64,000 bases of DNA from DATDEW01 sp046590205 (GCA_046590205.1 JBKJTT010000007.1:62001-126000); one strand, 5' to 3'; shown: positions 44,848 through 54,119, numbered from the stretch's first letter. Notes: generated by a model from the sequence alone, not told the origin. Program-made: numbers and translations.

Positions 44848-45230
44848 TGGATAAGGACAGTATGTATGATGCTGGTGTTTGCAATATTGATATTGCAGGG
44901 ATTCGTCTTCGTAAAAAACTTGGGACGATCACAGCCATCATTGGTCTTATCGTCTTGGCTATTATGTTCTATTTTCATATTGACCCTGTGTTTCGCTTTA
45001 TGTCAACGGCTGGGTTTGGTGCAGGGGTAGCGTTAAACTTCATTCAGGCGAACGAACACTTTTGCGTAGCAAACTCACTTCAGGGTACAACCGAAGAGGG
45101 GACGAAACGAACAAAGGTTGACAGAACAGAAAACCAACAGCAAAAGGACAGGAAAAAAATGTATTCGATAATCATCAAAACAGCCGTAACGGCACTCGCC
45201 GCCGGCTCGTTCGGATTGCTTCCGGTTTAA
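44847..45230 (+). CDS. Small membrane protein with conserved cysteines
   Basis: 127 residues. Segments: an N-terminal C-N-I-D-I-A-G-I-R-L-R-K-K-L-G, two close spans (about 27-45 and 49-62), an A-N-E-H-F-C-V-A-N motif near 72, then a basic, Gln-rich stretch, and a third hydrophobic span near the end (V-T-A-L-A-A-G-S-F-G-L-L). The paired Cys in C-N-I and H-F-C suggest a metal- or thiol-linked membrane protein, but no family is recognised. ATG 44847 overlaps the NamZ stop, so it is coupled to that gene. It converges on the tiny gene below with a 3-base overlap of ends. Confidence 0.65.
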   Translation: MDKDSMYDAGVCNIDIAGIRLRKKLGTITAIIGLIVLAIMFYFHIDPVFRFMSTAGFGAGVALNFIQANEHFCVANSLQGTTEEGTKRTKVDRTENQQQKDRKKMYSIIIKTAVTALAAGSFGLLPV

Positions 45231-45319
45231 GCTTTTTTGTTCTTGCGTGGCACGTCCTTGTAGACGACGTAGATAATCCCCGCCATTGCCGCAAGCATAA
45301 GTAAGAAGAAGATACCCAT
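45227..45319 (-). CDS. 30-residue single-span membrane peptide
   Basis: Reads MGIFFLLMLAAMAGIIYVVY, then K-D-V-P-R-K-N-K-K-A and stop. The first 20 residues form one membrane span and the tail is basic, so N-out/C-in by the positive-inside rule. AAGGA sits 6-7 bases before the ATG, good for this genome. It lies 51 bases after the acyl-CoA dehydrogenase stop on the same strand, as a possible last gene of the dnaB-ridA operon. Too short for a family match; reality rests on the ribosome site and composition. Confidence 0.5.
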   Translation of the reverse strand: MGIFFLLMLAAMAGIIYVVYKDVPRKNKKA

Positions 45320-45370
45320 AGTTTTCCTTGTGTTAAGAGAGTGTATAAACCGTCAGTAAAGTGAATTAGT

Positions 45371-46528
45371 TTACGGTTTCCCGATGACGTGCCGCGCTAT
45401 CACGATACGTTGAACCTGCGATGTTCCTTCGTATATCTGCAATCCTTTGATGTCCCTGAAATACCTTTCGACAGGATACTCGTTGGAATACCCCCTGCCA
45501 CCATGTATAAGCACGGCATCTCCGGCAGCTTTAACGGCTGCTTCGGTTGCATGGTACTTTGCCATTGATGCTTGGAGTGATGACGGCTCGCCATTATCTT
45601 TTTTCCATGCCGCATGATAGACGAGCAAGCGAGATGCTTCAAGCGAGACCTTCATCTCTGCGATGAGAGATTGTATCATCTGCATATCACCGATACGCTG
45701 ACCGAACTGCTTGCGCTTGCGGGCAAAATCCACGCTTGCATCAAGACATGCCTGATGCACACCAAGCGCGCCTGCTGCAACGCCGAGCCGACCGTGATCG
45801 AGAGCGCTCATGGCAATTGCAAATCCTTCATACTCTTTGCCGAGAAGATTCTCTTCGGGGACGAAACAATCGGTGAATGTGATGTGCGCATGTTCACTTG
45901 CACGGTGACCAAGTTCTTTGCCCGGCATCTTCACGCGGTTAAAACCGGGAGTATTAGTCTCTACAAGAAATGCTGTTACAGCTTTATGTGGTTTCTCACC
46001 TGCAGCTATGGGAAGTTTTGCAAAGACAATAGCAAGATTCGCAGAGAGTGCATTCGTTATCCATATCTTTTCTCCATTGAGCTTATATCCGCCGTCAACT
46101 TTTTCTGCTCTCGTTTGGATGTTTGCAGCGTCGCTTCCTGCTTCGGGTTCGGTGAGGCAGTAGCATCCGATCATCTCTGCTCGTGCAAGTTTTGGAAGAT
46201 ACTTATTCTTTTGTGCTTCACTCCCTTGTTGATTAACACACGCCATCACAAGTGATGAGTGTACTGTCATGAATCCGCGAACACTTGAACATGCTCTGCC
46301 AAGTTCTTCATAGATAAGAGCAAGAGAAAGTGCACTCGCTTGTGAACCACCATATTCATTCGGCATTGCCGAGCCGAGTAAACCAAGCCCTGCCATTCTT
46401 GCAATGAGCTTCGGCTCCATCTTGGAGTCTTCATCCATCTTACGTGCAAGCGGAGCAACTTCGTTCTGCGCGAAGTCACGAGCTGTTTGCTGCCACTTGA
46501 GTTCTTTGTCGGTGAGAGAGAAGTTCAT
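45371..46528 (-). CDS. Acyl-CoA dehydrogenase
   Basis: 385 residues, standard length. FAD-dependent first step of beta-oxidation (short/medium-chain type). Signatures: C-L-T-E-P-E-A-G-S-D near 123 (flavin and substrate), W-I-T-N-A near 158, R-K-Q-F-G-Q-R-I near 268, and the catalytic Glu in I-Y-E-G-T-S-Q-V-Q-R near 366. A Tyr-Glu-Gly-Thr catalytic end is the usual type for butyryl-CoA-like enzymes; exact chain length is not told by this. Its start directly follows the ridA stop, so the two are one operon with dnaB. Confidence 0.95.
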   Translation of the reverse strand: MNFSLTDKELKWQQTARDFAQNEVAPLARKMDEDSKMEPKLIARMAGLGLLGSAMPNEYGGSQASALSLALIYEELGRACSSVRGFMTVHSSLVMACVNQQGSEAQKNKYLPKLARAEMIGCYCLTEPEAGSDAANIQTRAEKVDGGYKLNGEKIWITNALSANLAIVFAKLPIAAGEKPHKAVTAFLVETNTPGFNRVKMPGKELGHRASEHAHITFTDCFVPEENLLGKEYEGFAIAMSALDHGRLGVAAGALGVHQACLDASVDFARKRKQFGQRIGDMQMIQSLIAEMKVSLEASRLLVYHAAWKKDNGEPSSLQASMAKYHATEAAVKAAGDAVLIHGGRGYSNEYPVERYFRDIKGLQIYEGTSQVQRIVIARHVIGKP

Positions 46529-46930
46529 TTATGAATGTATTACGGCAATACCTTCGATTTCAAGAAGCACCAAATCTTCAAAGAGAGTGGAAACCTCAAC
46601 AAGCGTCATCGCAGGGAAGTGCTTACCAAAGTATGTGCGATATACTCCGCCAATTTCTTTGAGATGTTCTTTATAGAGATCTCTGTCTTTGACAAAGATA
46701 TTCAGTTTTACAATATCTGTCATCTGGCCGCCTGCAGCACGTATAGCTATTTGCAAATTCTTTAACGTTTGCTCAAATTGCCCGACCATATCGCCAACAT
46801 AAACGACATTCCCACTCGCATCGAATGATACTTGTCCGCCAAGATAGACCGTCTTCCCGCCGTTTGTCGCAACGGCATGTGCATAGCCGACAGGTTTTAC
46901 TAATTCAGGCGGATTAATTATTTCGTTCAT
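46529..46930 (-). CDS. RidA family enamine/imine deaminase
   Basis: 133 residues of the YjgF/YER057c/UK114 family. Family marks: Y-L-G-G-Q-V-S-F-D near 28-37, Q-T-L-K-N-L near 52, V-K-L-N-I-F-V near 75, and P-A-M-T-L-V-E-V near 106. The Arg typical of true deaminase RidA (R-x-x-V-x-V/T-x-x-L) is not seen at the end, which has V-E-V-S-T-L instead, so it may belong to a RidA subgroup with other roles. Adjacent to the acyl-CoA dehydrogenase without a gap and 14 bases from the dnaB stop. Confidence 0.88.
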   Translation of the reverse strand: MNEIINPPELVKPVGYAHAVATNGGKTVYLGGQVSFDASGNVVYVGDMVGQFEQTLKNLQIAIRAAGGQMTDIVKLNIFVKDRDLYKEHLKEIGGVYRTYFGKHFPAMTLVEVSTLFEDLVLLEIEGIAVIHS

Positions 46931-46944
46931 TCTCTTTTGTATAA

Positions 46945-48462
46945 TTAGAATGCAGGTTCACTTGAAGCATAACTACGTTCTGCGGGCTGCTCAAAGCTCG
47001 GAATGTTGATGAGGTCATCGAAACGACCGACATCACCTCTGAATGCTACTCGCGCCGTTCCGAGCGGACCGTTACGTTGCTTACCGACGATAACTTCTGC
47101 TGTACCCTGTGTATTGCTTCCGTCATCATATTGGTCAATACCATACGTTTCAGGGCGATAGATAAAGAGTACCAAGTCAGCATCTTGCTCGATAGCGCCG
47201 GACTCACGCAGATCAGAAAGCATGGGGCGTTTATGCTTTTCGCTTCTCGATTCAAGAGAGCGGTTCAACTGCGAGAGTGCAATAACAGGTATGTTCAGTT
47301 CTTTCGAAAGGGCTTTCATTGAGCGCGATATCATCGAGATTTCTCGTTCACGAGAGTCAAGATGTTTACCTGCTTCCATAAGCTGCAAATAGTCAACAAT
47401 GACAAGCCCGATGTTCTCGGTTTGCTTTAAGCGGCGACACTTTGCGCGAAGTTCGAGCGGTGTGATGCCGGGTGTATCGTCAATGAATATCGGTGCATCA
47501 TTGAGTTTGCCGATACCTGCGGCAATCTTCTTCCAATCCTCGGCGCGAAGTTTTCCTTTACGTGCTGATTGCATATCAACACCTGCTTCCGAGCAAAGCA
47601 TACGCAGCACGAGCTGCTGTGCACCCATTTCAAGCGAGAAAAATGCAACGCCTACTCGCTCTTCCTTAACAGGATTCATCGCAGCAGAACGGGCAAGCGT
47701 GAGTGCGAGCGCTGTTTTACCTTGTGAAGGGCGAGCGGCAAGAATAATAAGATCTGTTTTTTGCCATCCGCTTGTTATCTCATCGAGTTCACTAAGTCCT
47801 GATGGAACACCTGTCGTAGCTGAATCCCGGTCATGAATCTTCTCAAGATACTCGATAGTCTCATGCGCGAGATGATTCATCCGCTGAAAACTCTTGCGAT
47901 GACGAGTCTCGGAAAGTCTAAAGAGATCAGATTCTGCTTTGTCGAGTAGCTCAAATGTATCATCCTCACCAACGAACGCACGGAGCTTTGTCTCTTCACA
48001 AGTACGTATAAGCTCACGAGCTAAGAATTTCTCTAAAATAAGTCGCGCATGTGCCTCGACGTTTGCAGTCGTTACTACCTTGCTCGTCAACTCAACGAGA
48101 TAAGACGGACCGCCAACCTCATCAAGTTTTCCGTCAACGCGTAGTCGGTTTGTAACACTTAAAATATCTATCGGCTCACTTTGTGAGTCAAGCGCGAGCA
48201 TCGCACGGTATATAGCCGTATGTCCCTCGCGGTAAAATGGGCTATCCTCGAGGTTTCGGTCGCCTAAGACTTCCATCACTCTGTTGGCAGCCATCTTGTC
48301 AATCATCATTGCGCCGAGCAATGACTGCTCAACCTCAAGTGCTTGAGGGGGCAATAACCCTGTGCCGGCTACGCGATCGTAGAGTTCACTGAAGCTGCGC
48401 AGGTAGTTGCGGCTCGTTCTCGAGCCAGCTAAGTCTTTGGATGGAATGGGGATAACGCTCAC
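46945..48462 (-). CDS. dnaB: Replicative DNA helicase
   Basis: 505 residues (GTG start at 48462). Hexameric 5'-3' helicase at the replication fork. N-terminal helical domain (A-L-E-V-E-Q-S-L-L-G-A-M-M-I-D near 41), then Walker A A-R-P-S-Q-G-K-T-A-L-A near 244, F-F-S-L-E-M-G-A near 275, Walker B L-V-I-V-D-Y-L-Q-L-M near 350, and Q-L-N-R-S-L-E near 400 with the arginine finger. Leading to ridA and acyl-CoA dehydrogenase in one transcript, an unusual mix. No intein is inserted. Confidence 0.96.
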   Translation of the reverse strand: MSVIPIPSKDLAGSRTSRNYLRSFSELYDRVAGTGLLPPQALEVEQSLLGAMMIDKMAANRVMEVLGDRNLEDSPFYREGHTAIYRAMLALDSQSEPIDILSVTNRLRVDGKLDEVGGPSYLVELTSKVVTTANVEAHARLILEKFLARELIRTCEETKLRAFVGEDDTFELLDKAESDLFRLSETRHRKSFQRMNHLAHETIEYLEKIHDRDSATTGVPSGLSELDEITSGWQKTDLIILAARPSQGKTALALTLARSAAMNPVKEERVGVAFFSLEMGAQQLVLRMLCSEAGVDMQSARKGKLRAEDWKKIAAGIGKLNDAPIFIDDTPGITPLELRAKCRRLKQTENIGLVIVDYLQLMEAGKHLDSREREISMISRSMKALSKELNIPVIALSQLNRSLESRSEKHKRPMLSDLRESGAIEQDADLVLFIYRPETYGIDQYDDGSNTQGTAEVIVGKQRNGPLGTARVAFRGDVGRFDDLINIPSFEQPAERSYASSEPAF

Positions 48463-48491
48463 GTATGCTGATTCACCTATTAATAAGTGTG

Positions 48492-48522
48492 CAAAAATAC
48501 CTCATAAAGGGTGATTAACAAT
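48492..48522 (-). promoter_or_regulatory. Promoter of the dnaB operon
   Basis: On the minus strand: ATTG (48519-48522), 19-base spacer, TATTTTTG (48492-48499), ending about 30 bases before the GTG start. One mismatch in the -33 box. Confidence 0.45.
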
Positions 48523-48594
48523 GAACAAGTTACAATTAACAAAAGTGAATAAAATGTGGATATGTATTTGCAGATAGTATTTAGTCATTAGTCT

Positions 48595-48624
48595 TTTGAT
48601 GATGATATGCTCGCCGTATTTTTG
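48595..48624 (+). promoter_or_regulatory. Promoter of the peroxiredoxin gene
   Basis: TTTG (48595-48598), 18-base spacer, TATTTTTG (48617-48624): both elements fit the Bacteroidota consensus, 28 bases before the ATG. Confidence 0.6.
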
Positions 48625-48652
48625 CACTCTAAACAATTGACTATTGATACGT

Positions 48653-49132
48653 ATGGCAATCTCTGTTGGTTCAAAAGCTCCTGATGTTACGATGTTCTCG
48701 CAAACACCTGAGGGCATCAAGCCGTTGAAAGTATCTGACTATGCAGGCAAGAAGAATGTAGTACTCCTTTTCTTTCCGGCAGCTTTTACCGGTACGTGCA
48801 CCAAGGAAATGTGCGCCGTGCGTGATTCAATGAATATCTATGAAGGTCTTAATGCAGAAGTCATCGGTGTCTCGCCCGATTATCCTGCTGCACTTGCAGT
48901 ATGGGCAAAGCACAACGAACTGAAGATGCCCCTTGCCAGTGATTTTAACCGTGAAGCAGTCAATGCTTATGATATTGTTTTCCCGGGTTGGGGCGGTAGT
49001 ATGAACGGTGTACCAATTCGCTCTGCATTTGTCATTGATAAAGACAGCACCATCCGTTACACACACCTCTGCCCGACACCGGGCGATGTACCTCCATTTG
49101 AGGAGATACAGGAAGTATTGAAGGGATTATAA
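48653..49132 (+). CDS. Peroxiredoxin (AhpE/BCP-type)
   Basis: 159 residues. Thiol peroxidase of the thioredoxin-like fold. The active site is F-F-P-A-A-F-T-G-T-C-T-K-E-M-C near 42-56, with the peroxidatic Cys in T-x-x-C form and a second Cys three to five residues away. S-A-F-V-I-D-K-D-S-T-I-R-Y near 125 is the substrate-strand mark. Start ATG 48653 is inside a longer frame starting at 48644 (TTG), which has no support. It has its own promoter and converges on the polysaccharide genes. Confidence 0.9.
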   Translation: MAISVGSKAPDVTMFSQTPEGIKPLKVSDYAGKKNVVLLFFPAAFTGTCTKEMCAVRDSMNIYEGLNAEVIGVSPDYPAALAVWAKHNELKMPLASDFNREAVNAYDIVFPGWGGSMNGVPIRSAFVIDKDSTIRYTHLCPTPGDVPPFEEIQEVLKGL

Positions 49133-49140
49133 AAGAAGCT

Positions 49141-50526
49141 CTAAACTGAAGCTATCGAAGGAGAAGGGAAGCGAAGTACAACTTTCTTTTGCTTGAGCGT
49201 TTGCCACAATTTAATATTGTTTATCTTCGTCATGCCAAATTTCTCTTCAGTAAAGAGCTGAAGTGAAGTAAGATACATTGCCATGATCGGCGTCATTATG
49301 TCTCCGTACATCAATCCGAAGAATGAGCCGATCATATAGATGATGATCATGTAAAGAGAAATCTGTGCTAAGAATTTGTCATCTTCTCCTTCAGTAAATC
49401 GTAGTTGTAGTAATACTACTTTCCATATTTTAGAGATCATCCACCAAAAACCAATAAGCGCAAAGATACCGCCCCGAAGTGGCCAGTATAAGTAGGAGTT
49501 ATGTGTGCCAAGTGTGGTAAAGTTTGCAAAGAGCGGCATACGCAGGTATTGGTACCATTGTGTACCGATGGCAGTACCAAAAATGGGATTGTGATATATA
49601 TTCAACAAAACATTAGGCAGTTCCATGAGTCGGATGTATGCCGACCCTTCTTCTTTAGGGTTAACAACTGCAAACATTCGGGTTATAAACCCAATTGGGT
49701 CTGTCAGCAATATAACAATGGCAAGAGTTACTATAAGTAACAAGAATAGCCCAAGATGTTTCATTCTCTTACCTTTACCTATCGAGATGAACATGATCAC
49801 AAGTGAGATGATGATTGCGACGAAGAATGTACGCCGGTAGCTTGTAATAAGAGAAAAGAAAATGAATGGTGACGCAATCAGTAATGTTTTTTTGAGCCAT
49901 ACTAATGCATTTCCCTTGTAGTGCATGAATAATACAATTGCACATACTCCCATACCGAGAAGGTATCCGTCACGCCAGTTTTGCAGCACTCCCCAACTTT
50001 TATTCGGATCATCAGAGAATAAATAAATCCACACACCATCTGATGCTTTTGCGATCGCAGCTATTATTAGAAGCATTGGGATAACACGCCATTCTTTTGG
50101 TTCTCGTAAGAGATTCCGAAAAATAAAGAATTCGAACGGAAGCATAAATGCTTCATGTACTTCAAAGACAACCGCTACGTCTTGCCGTATCACCATTCCT
50201 CTCATCCAAGAGAGAAAGAATGCGAGACCAAGCAAGATAAGCGGTCCCCAAAAGTATGAGCGTTTGACAGTGTAATCTCCTTCAAGTGTTCGCTCGACCA
50301 AAAGAACGATGAGGTTGAAGATCAGCACTATTTCAAATGGACGAAACGGGGCGAAACTACCAAAGTAGGTTTGAAATTGGAAGATAGACCCGCCAATACT
50401 TGAGTCTTGCCAAAGTATCATCCATAGAAAAAAGTATTTTACAAGCCGAAGGGAGAATAACGCGGATGACTCTGCTGTAAAAGCAGAGTTTATTAATGTG
50501 GTAGTCTTATAAATACGGTTGAACAC
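49141..50526 (-). CDS. Wzy-like polysaccharide polymerase / O-antigen ligase-type protein
   Basis: 461 residues (GTG start) with about eleven hydrophobic spans and a large loop near 300-350 containing N-I-Y-H-N-P-I-F-G-T-A-I-G and G-T-H-N-S-Y-L-Y-W. The H-N-P-I-F-G...T-H-N-S-Y pattern is the hallmark of the O-antigen ligase/polymerase (Wzy_C) family, which joins polysaccharide units in the periplasm. It cannot be told whether it is a ligase or a polymerase. It starts 11 bases after the Wzz-like gene, which sets chain length, and is part of the same operon. Confidence 0.82.
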   Translation of the reverse strand: MFNRIYKTTTLINSAFTAESSALFSLRLVKYFFLWMILWQDSSIGGSIFQFQTYFGSFAPFRPFEIVLIFNLIVLLVERTLEGDYTVKRSYFWGPLILLGLAFFLSWMRGMVIRQDVAVVFEVHEAFMLPFEFFIFRNLLREPKEWRVIPMLLIIAAIAKASDGVWIYLFSDDPNKSWGVLQNWRDGYLLGMGVCAIVLFMHYKGNALVWLKKTLLIASPFIFFSLITSYRRTFFVAIIISLVIMFISIGKGKRMKHLGLFLLLIVTLAIVILLTDPIGFITRMFAVVNPKEEGSAYIRLMELPNVLLNIYHNPIFGTAIGTQWYQYLRMPLFANFTTLGTHNSYLYWPLRGGIFALIGFWWMISKIWKVVLLQLRFTEGEDDKFLAQISLYMIIIYMIGSFFGLMYGDIMTPIMAMYLTSLQLFTEEKFGMTKINNIKLWQTLKQKKVVLRFPSPSIASV

Positions 50527-50537
50527 GCTGCTCTGGG

Positions 50538-51767
50538 TTAATCTTTTACACCCCGTAGTGCTTTCTTGAAGTTCCAGTATCGTTGGTGTTCTTCAGGGTA
50601 GAGCTTGGTGCTTTCTCTATAAGTACGAACGGATATATATATACCCGATACTACAACTCCCGCAATCACCCCAAGAATCAGCATAACAGAGCGTTTTGGC
50701 GATGATTTCCGCAGCGGAGTAACGGCAGTATCAAGTATGTTGAATGTGGGGATGTTACGCTGTTCGTTGAGCTTTTCCTGCTCCAGCTGCTGACGCAAGA
50801 ATGCTGAAATTGTCTCAAGGAGTTTTACTTCCCGCATAAGCTTTGCGAGTTTGCGAGTGAGCGTCGGTACTTTATTAAGAGCCAGTGAGTATTTACCTAT
50901 AGAGCCGTCATCATATCTACGCAATTGAGATTTGGCTTCTTCGAGCTGAGCACGTATCATTGATGCGCGTGCAGAGCTTGCTGTCATCTCACGTTCTTCA
51001 ACGGCAAGCTGTATCTCTAATTGCTGTACTTCTGATGCAAGCATTGCTGCGCTCGTTACTGTGGCTGAGAGCTGGTCTGTGAGAGCAACTGCCTTATTAT
51101 CTTCCTGGAACAACTGGAGATTAGCATATGCAGAGTCAAGCTGGACCATTCGTTTGTTATATTCACTCTCTGTGAACTCCCTTAATAACCGAGAGCTTGT
51201 CATCAGTCGATGACGGTTGTAGTAATCGAGTTGGTGAACATACTTATTTGCTAAATATGGTGCGAGGTGCCGAGCTTCTTCTTTTTGTTCGCCCGACGGA
51301 AACCACTCTGTTTTAATATCTACCTGTACATTCATCACGCCGTTGCGAAGTGGCTCGCTTGTCATACTGCTCTTGATAAAGAAAGCAATCGCATCGAAAC
51401 TTGTATCAAATGCAGAAAAATACTTTCGCAGACGTTCATCTTTGGCAAGTGTCTCCGAGACAGCACGCGAATCAATCACGTTTTTGAATTGGTCGAGAGC
51501 AGGGTTTTCTTGCCCTTTCATCAGGTCAAGCGCACCAGAGCCGGAGAGAAACGACATCAATCCGCCAACCTTTTCCTTTTCCGGAGGCATCAACATAGCA
51601 GTGGAGCTATAGGTGAACGGCATGATGTAGGTAAAGCCGAAGAATATCACAGCAGAAATGAGCGTGATAATAACTACCAATTTACGATGCTTCACCCAAA
51701 GCATAAAATAATCCATGATATGCGGATCTTTCTTTTGTGTATCTGTAAGCTGTGGTTCTTGGGTCAT
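50538..51767 (-). CDS. Wzz-family chain-length determinant
   Basis: 409 residues. N-terminal Wzz domain with a membrane span near 33-50 (L-V-V-I-I-T-L-I-S-A-V-I-F-F-G-F) followed by Y-S-S-T-A-M-L-M-P-P-E-K-E. A long coiled-coil periplasmic part (about 180-340) is rich in Glu, Gln and Leu. The second span is near 375-393 (V-M-L-I-L-G-V-I-A-G-V-V-V-S-G) and contains the usual P-x-x-P-like K-S-S-P-K-R lead. No tyrosine kinase domain is attached, so it is the Wzz/short type. Controls surface-polysaccharide length with the Wzy-like protein. Confidence 0.88.
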   Translation of the reverse strand: MTQEPQLTDTQKKDPHIMDYFMLWVKHRKLVVIITLISAVIFFGFTYIMPFTYSSTAMLMPPEKEKVGGLMSFLSGSGALDLMKGQENPALDQFKNVIDSRAVSETLAKDERLRKYFSAFDTSFDAIAFFIKSSMTSEPLRNGVMNVQVDIKTEWFPSGEQKEEARHLAPYLANKYVHQLDYYNRHRLMTSSRLLREFTESEYNKRMVQLDSAYANLQLFQEDNKAVALTDQLSATVTSAAMLASEVQQLEIQLAVEEREMTASSARASMIRAQLEEAKSQLRRYDDGSIGKYSLALNKVPTLTRKLAKLMREVKLLETISAFLRQQLEQEKLNEQRNIPTFNILDTAVTPLRKSSPKRSVMLILGVIAGVVVSGIYISVRTYRESTKLYPEEHQRYWNFKKALRGVKD

Positions 51768-51845
51768 GCGTTCTCGTATTTACTAAATCTACTCGCTCTT
51801 CGAGACAAGGTAACACATTTTCATCAAAGAGCTTCTCAAAGCGGC

Positions 51846-51865
51846 AGGGCAAATGCCATTGCCCT
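51846..51865. other. Hairpin in the leader of the wzz-like operon
   Basis: AGGGCAA (51846-51852) pairs with TTGCCCT (51859-51865), in the 246-base stretch upstream of the Wzz gene. No T run, so a leader structure rather than a clear terminator. Confidence 0.35.
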
Positions 51866-51965
51866 TTGTAACAGAAAGGGCTTGAAGTTTGTCGCACATA
51901 GAGAAGAATTGGTGAGTTTCCGCCACTGCACTATAGTCTCCTTATCTAGTGTAGGGTGGGTACAG

Positions 51966-51997
51966 AAAAGGCACTTCCGGGATACCGAAAGTGCCTT
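51966..51997 (-). terminator. Terminator of the Omp28-like T9SS gene at 52014
   Basis: On the minus strand AAGGCACTT pairs with AAGTGCCTT, continued past one mismatch by CGG/CCG, then TTTT follows. Confidence 0.75.
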
Positions 51998-52013
51998 GCA
52001 TTTATACTTTTTA

Positions 52014-54053
52014 CTATTTTTGTACTCTTAACGTGCCGGAGATGATTTCCGCACCGCAGGTAAGCTGATAAATGTAACTCCCCGATGCTAACGATGATAC
52101 GTCACATTCTACTTCATACGTACCCTTATCATGTATCTCTTCTGATACAAGTGTTGCGACTTGATTCCCAAGCATGTCATATATACTAAGTGAAACGAGT
52201 GCGAGTTGGTTAATGCTATATAGTATGGTAGTCTGTTTCTGAGCAGGATTAGGGAAGTTCGTTGCTGAAAGCTCTAAGGCTGTTTCTGATACCTTCACAC
52301 TTCCTACTCCTGCAAACCAATCCATGATACGCTTTGTAAGGGAGATTCTATCAAGAACATCCACATTGTCTATGCCGAACGGCAGATACACAAGTTTGCC
52401 TTTGCCACTTCGTACTCTAATTCCGACAACATCATCATTTTCATTCTTCAATATACCTACAGAACCATCAAGAGGGATAAACTCTTGGGTTCCTGTTCTG
52501 CCGGAGACGGTCGAAGAGAATCCGCTCGAGAGTTCATCACCGGAGATGCCCTTTAGCTCTGACCAAGACCCATCACTTGCAAACGATGCGGGTTCGATGT
52601 GAAGATTATCACGTATTTGTGAATCCATCAAATCAACGAACTCCGATGGATTATTTGGATCCTCTCTCGCATCATAGTAATTCCCGACAAGATTGTAGCG
52701 GTCATTACTTGTAATAAGTACATTACCGCCATTGGCATTGAAGTTTTTGATAATATTCCACGTGGCATCATAAGGATGAATGCCAAATGTATTTCCCGTA
52801 TGAATAAGAACTGTTCTGAAATTCTTCCAACTCTTGAAGTGACCAAGAAATGTTTGATAGGGGACGCTAACGGTTTTATAATCGCCGGATGCAGTCACTC
52901 CTGCTTCAAGGATATTTGTTTTGCTTGTACCTGCTCCTGCATCAACAATGATGTCCTTATTCTCTTTGCCCCAGGCAATGCCTGTATATGTACCGATATA
53001 CATATCATTAAGTGTCGAGACAGTAATTGAGAAAGGGTAATATCCTTGTTTATTAGTTGTCGCCGTGGATTGTAAAGAGATAGTCTTGCTACCTTCTACG
53101 GGCACAGAGAACGAACCATCTGATAGCGTACCCGAGAGGAATACATTCCAGTCTGCAGGGATAGTCGTGGCCGAAAGTTCTGCACGAAGCCCTATTGGTG
53201 ATGCTGTTGTGTTAGTGAATGTGATATCGAGCGATGAATCCGACGGAGCATAGACTACCCTATCTTGCTCGGTCTTGATTTTTATAGGCAGTGACGAGTT
53301 TGCATTATAGACTTCATTTGTAAAAGCATCCTGAATGAATGCAACGGATGTAAGCTGATCTATCTGCCACGAAGTATTTACCAGACATGCAAATCTGATC
53401 GTCTTCGTCTGGTCTTTTGCTATAGTGAATGACGGATATTTTGCGGATACATCTATCTCTCCGTTTGCATTGAGTCCCGGCAGCAGTGTGCGAACCACAT
53501 TGCGGACGTATCTGCTACCGTTAGTGCCTATATATGGATTGTACCGTTCAGCGATCGCAACACCAAGACGTAACTCACCACTAACAGGAGTTCCTACACA
53601 CTTAATAGTCACTATAGAAATAATGCTATCAATAAATATCTCTTGTGTTACGGATATTTCATACGGTGATTGTTTTGCTTTTTCTTGTGCGATCTGGGTG
53701 TAGAGCGTTTGTTTGTCATAAAGTTGTATCACGCCAAAGCCGCCAAGTGCCGCACCGTTGAGGCAAACATACGGATTGTATTCTATATTATAAAGTTTCT
53801 TTGCTCGGTCTTCGGAGTTCGGGTAACTCTTATAGAACGGATCATTGTCGTAGGGCCATGAAACATGCCATTTGAGAATAATGAGGTCATCGAAGTTATC
53901 CATCTCGGCGTTTTCGAGCACTGGGTCTGTCTCGGCGGCGAGAGAACTTCCGCTATTGGTAAATTCCTCAAGAAGGACACGCCGCTTGGCTTGGGCGAAT
54001 CCATCGGAAGCCATAGTAAGTAGAGCGAGTATCACAAGATACAATAATTTCAT
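52014..54053 (-). CDS. T9SS cargo, Omp28-like (Cys-less)
   Basis: 679 residues, signal peptide 1-20 (A-S-D-G-F-A). The mature start R-R-V-L-L-E-E-F-T-N is the Omp28 entry of a thioredoxin-like fold, but the place where relatives carry C-x-x-C reads N-S-G-S-S, so no redox site. Residues about 260-360 look like an Ig-type strand domain, and 370-590 hold a Rossmann-like segment with N-G-G-N-V-L-I-T-S-N-D. The final 85 residues are a T9SS type A sorting domain with N-F-P-N-P-A, Y-D-M-L-G-N-Q-V and K-G-T-Y-E-V. Surface-displayed; role unknown. Confidence 0.83.
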   Translation of the reverse strand: MKLLYLVILALLTMASDGFAQAKRRVLLEEFTNSGSSLAAETDPVLENAEMDNFDDLIILKWHVSWPYDNDPFYKSYPNSEDRAKKLYNIEYNPYVCLNGAALGGFGVIQLYDKQTLYTQIAQEKAKQSPYEISVTQEIFIDSIISIVTIKCVGTPVSGELRLGVAIAERYNPYIGTNGSRYVRNVVRTLLPGLNANGEIDVSAKYPSFTIAKDQTKTIRFACLVNTSWQIDQLTSVAFIQDAFTNEVYNANSSLPIKIKTEQDRVVYAPSDSSLDITFTNTTASPIGLRAELSATTIPADWNVFLSGTLSDGSFSVPVEGSKTISLQSTATTNKQGYYPFSITVSTLNDMYIGTYTGIAWGKENKDIIVDAGAGTSKTNILEAGVTASGDYKTVSVPYQTFLGHFKSWKNFRTVLIHTGNTFGIHPYDATWNIIKNFNANGGNVLITSNDRYNLVGNYYDAREDPNNPSEFVDLMDSQIRDNLHIEPASFASDGSWSELKGISGDELSSGFSSTVSGRTGTQEFIPLDGSVGILKNENDDVVGIRVRSGKGKLVYLPFGIDNVDVLDRISLTKRIMDWFAGVGSVKVSETALELSATNFPNPAQKQTTILYSINQLALVSLSIYDMLGNQVATLVSEEIHDKGTYEVECDVSSLASGSYIYQLTCGAEIISGTLRVQK

Positions 54054-54119
54054 AAGGCAACAGGTTTTGATCTCCTATCTAATAAGGTAACTCGCGGGAA
54101 AGAAGTTCAATTAGGATAT

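Noticed and set aside
45614..46255. 213-residue plus-strand open frame opposite the acyl-CoA dehydrogenase
   Set aside because: Cys/His-rich low-quality sequence with no ribosome site, opposite a well-supported enzyme.
51267..52031. 254-residue plus-strand open frame opposite the Wzz-like gene
   Set aside because: Antisense to a clear Wzz protein and runs through its leader; composition is unlike real proteins here.
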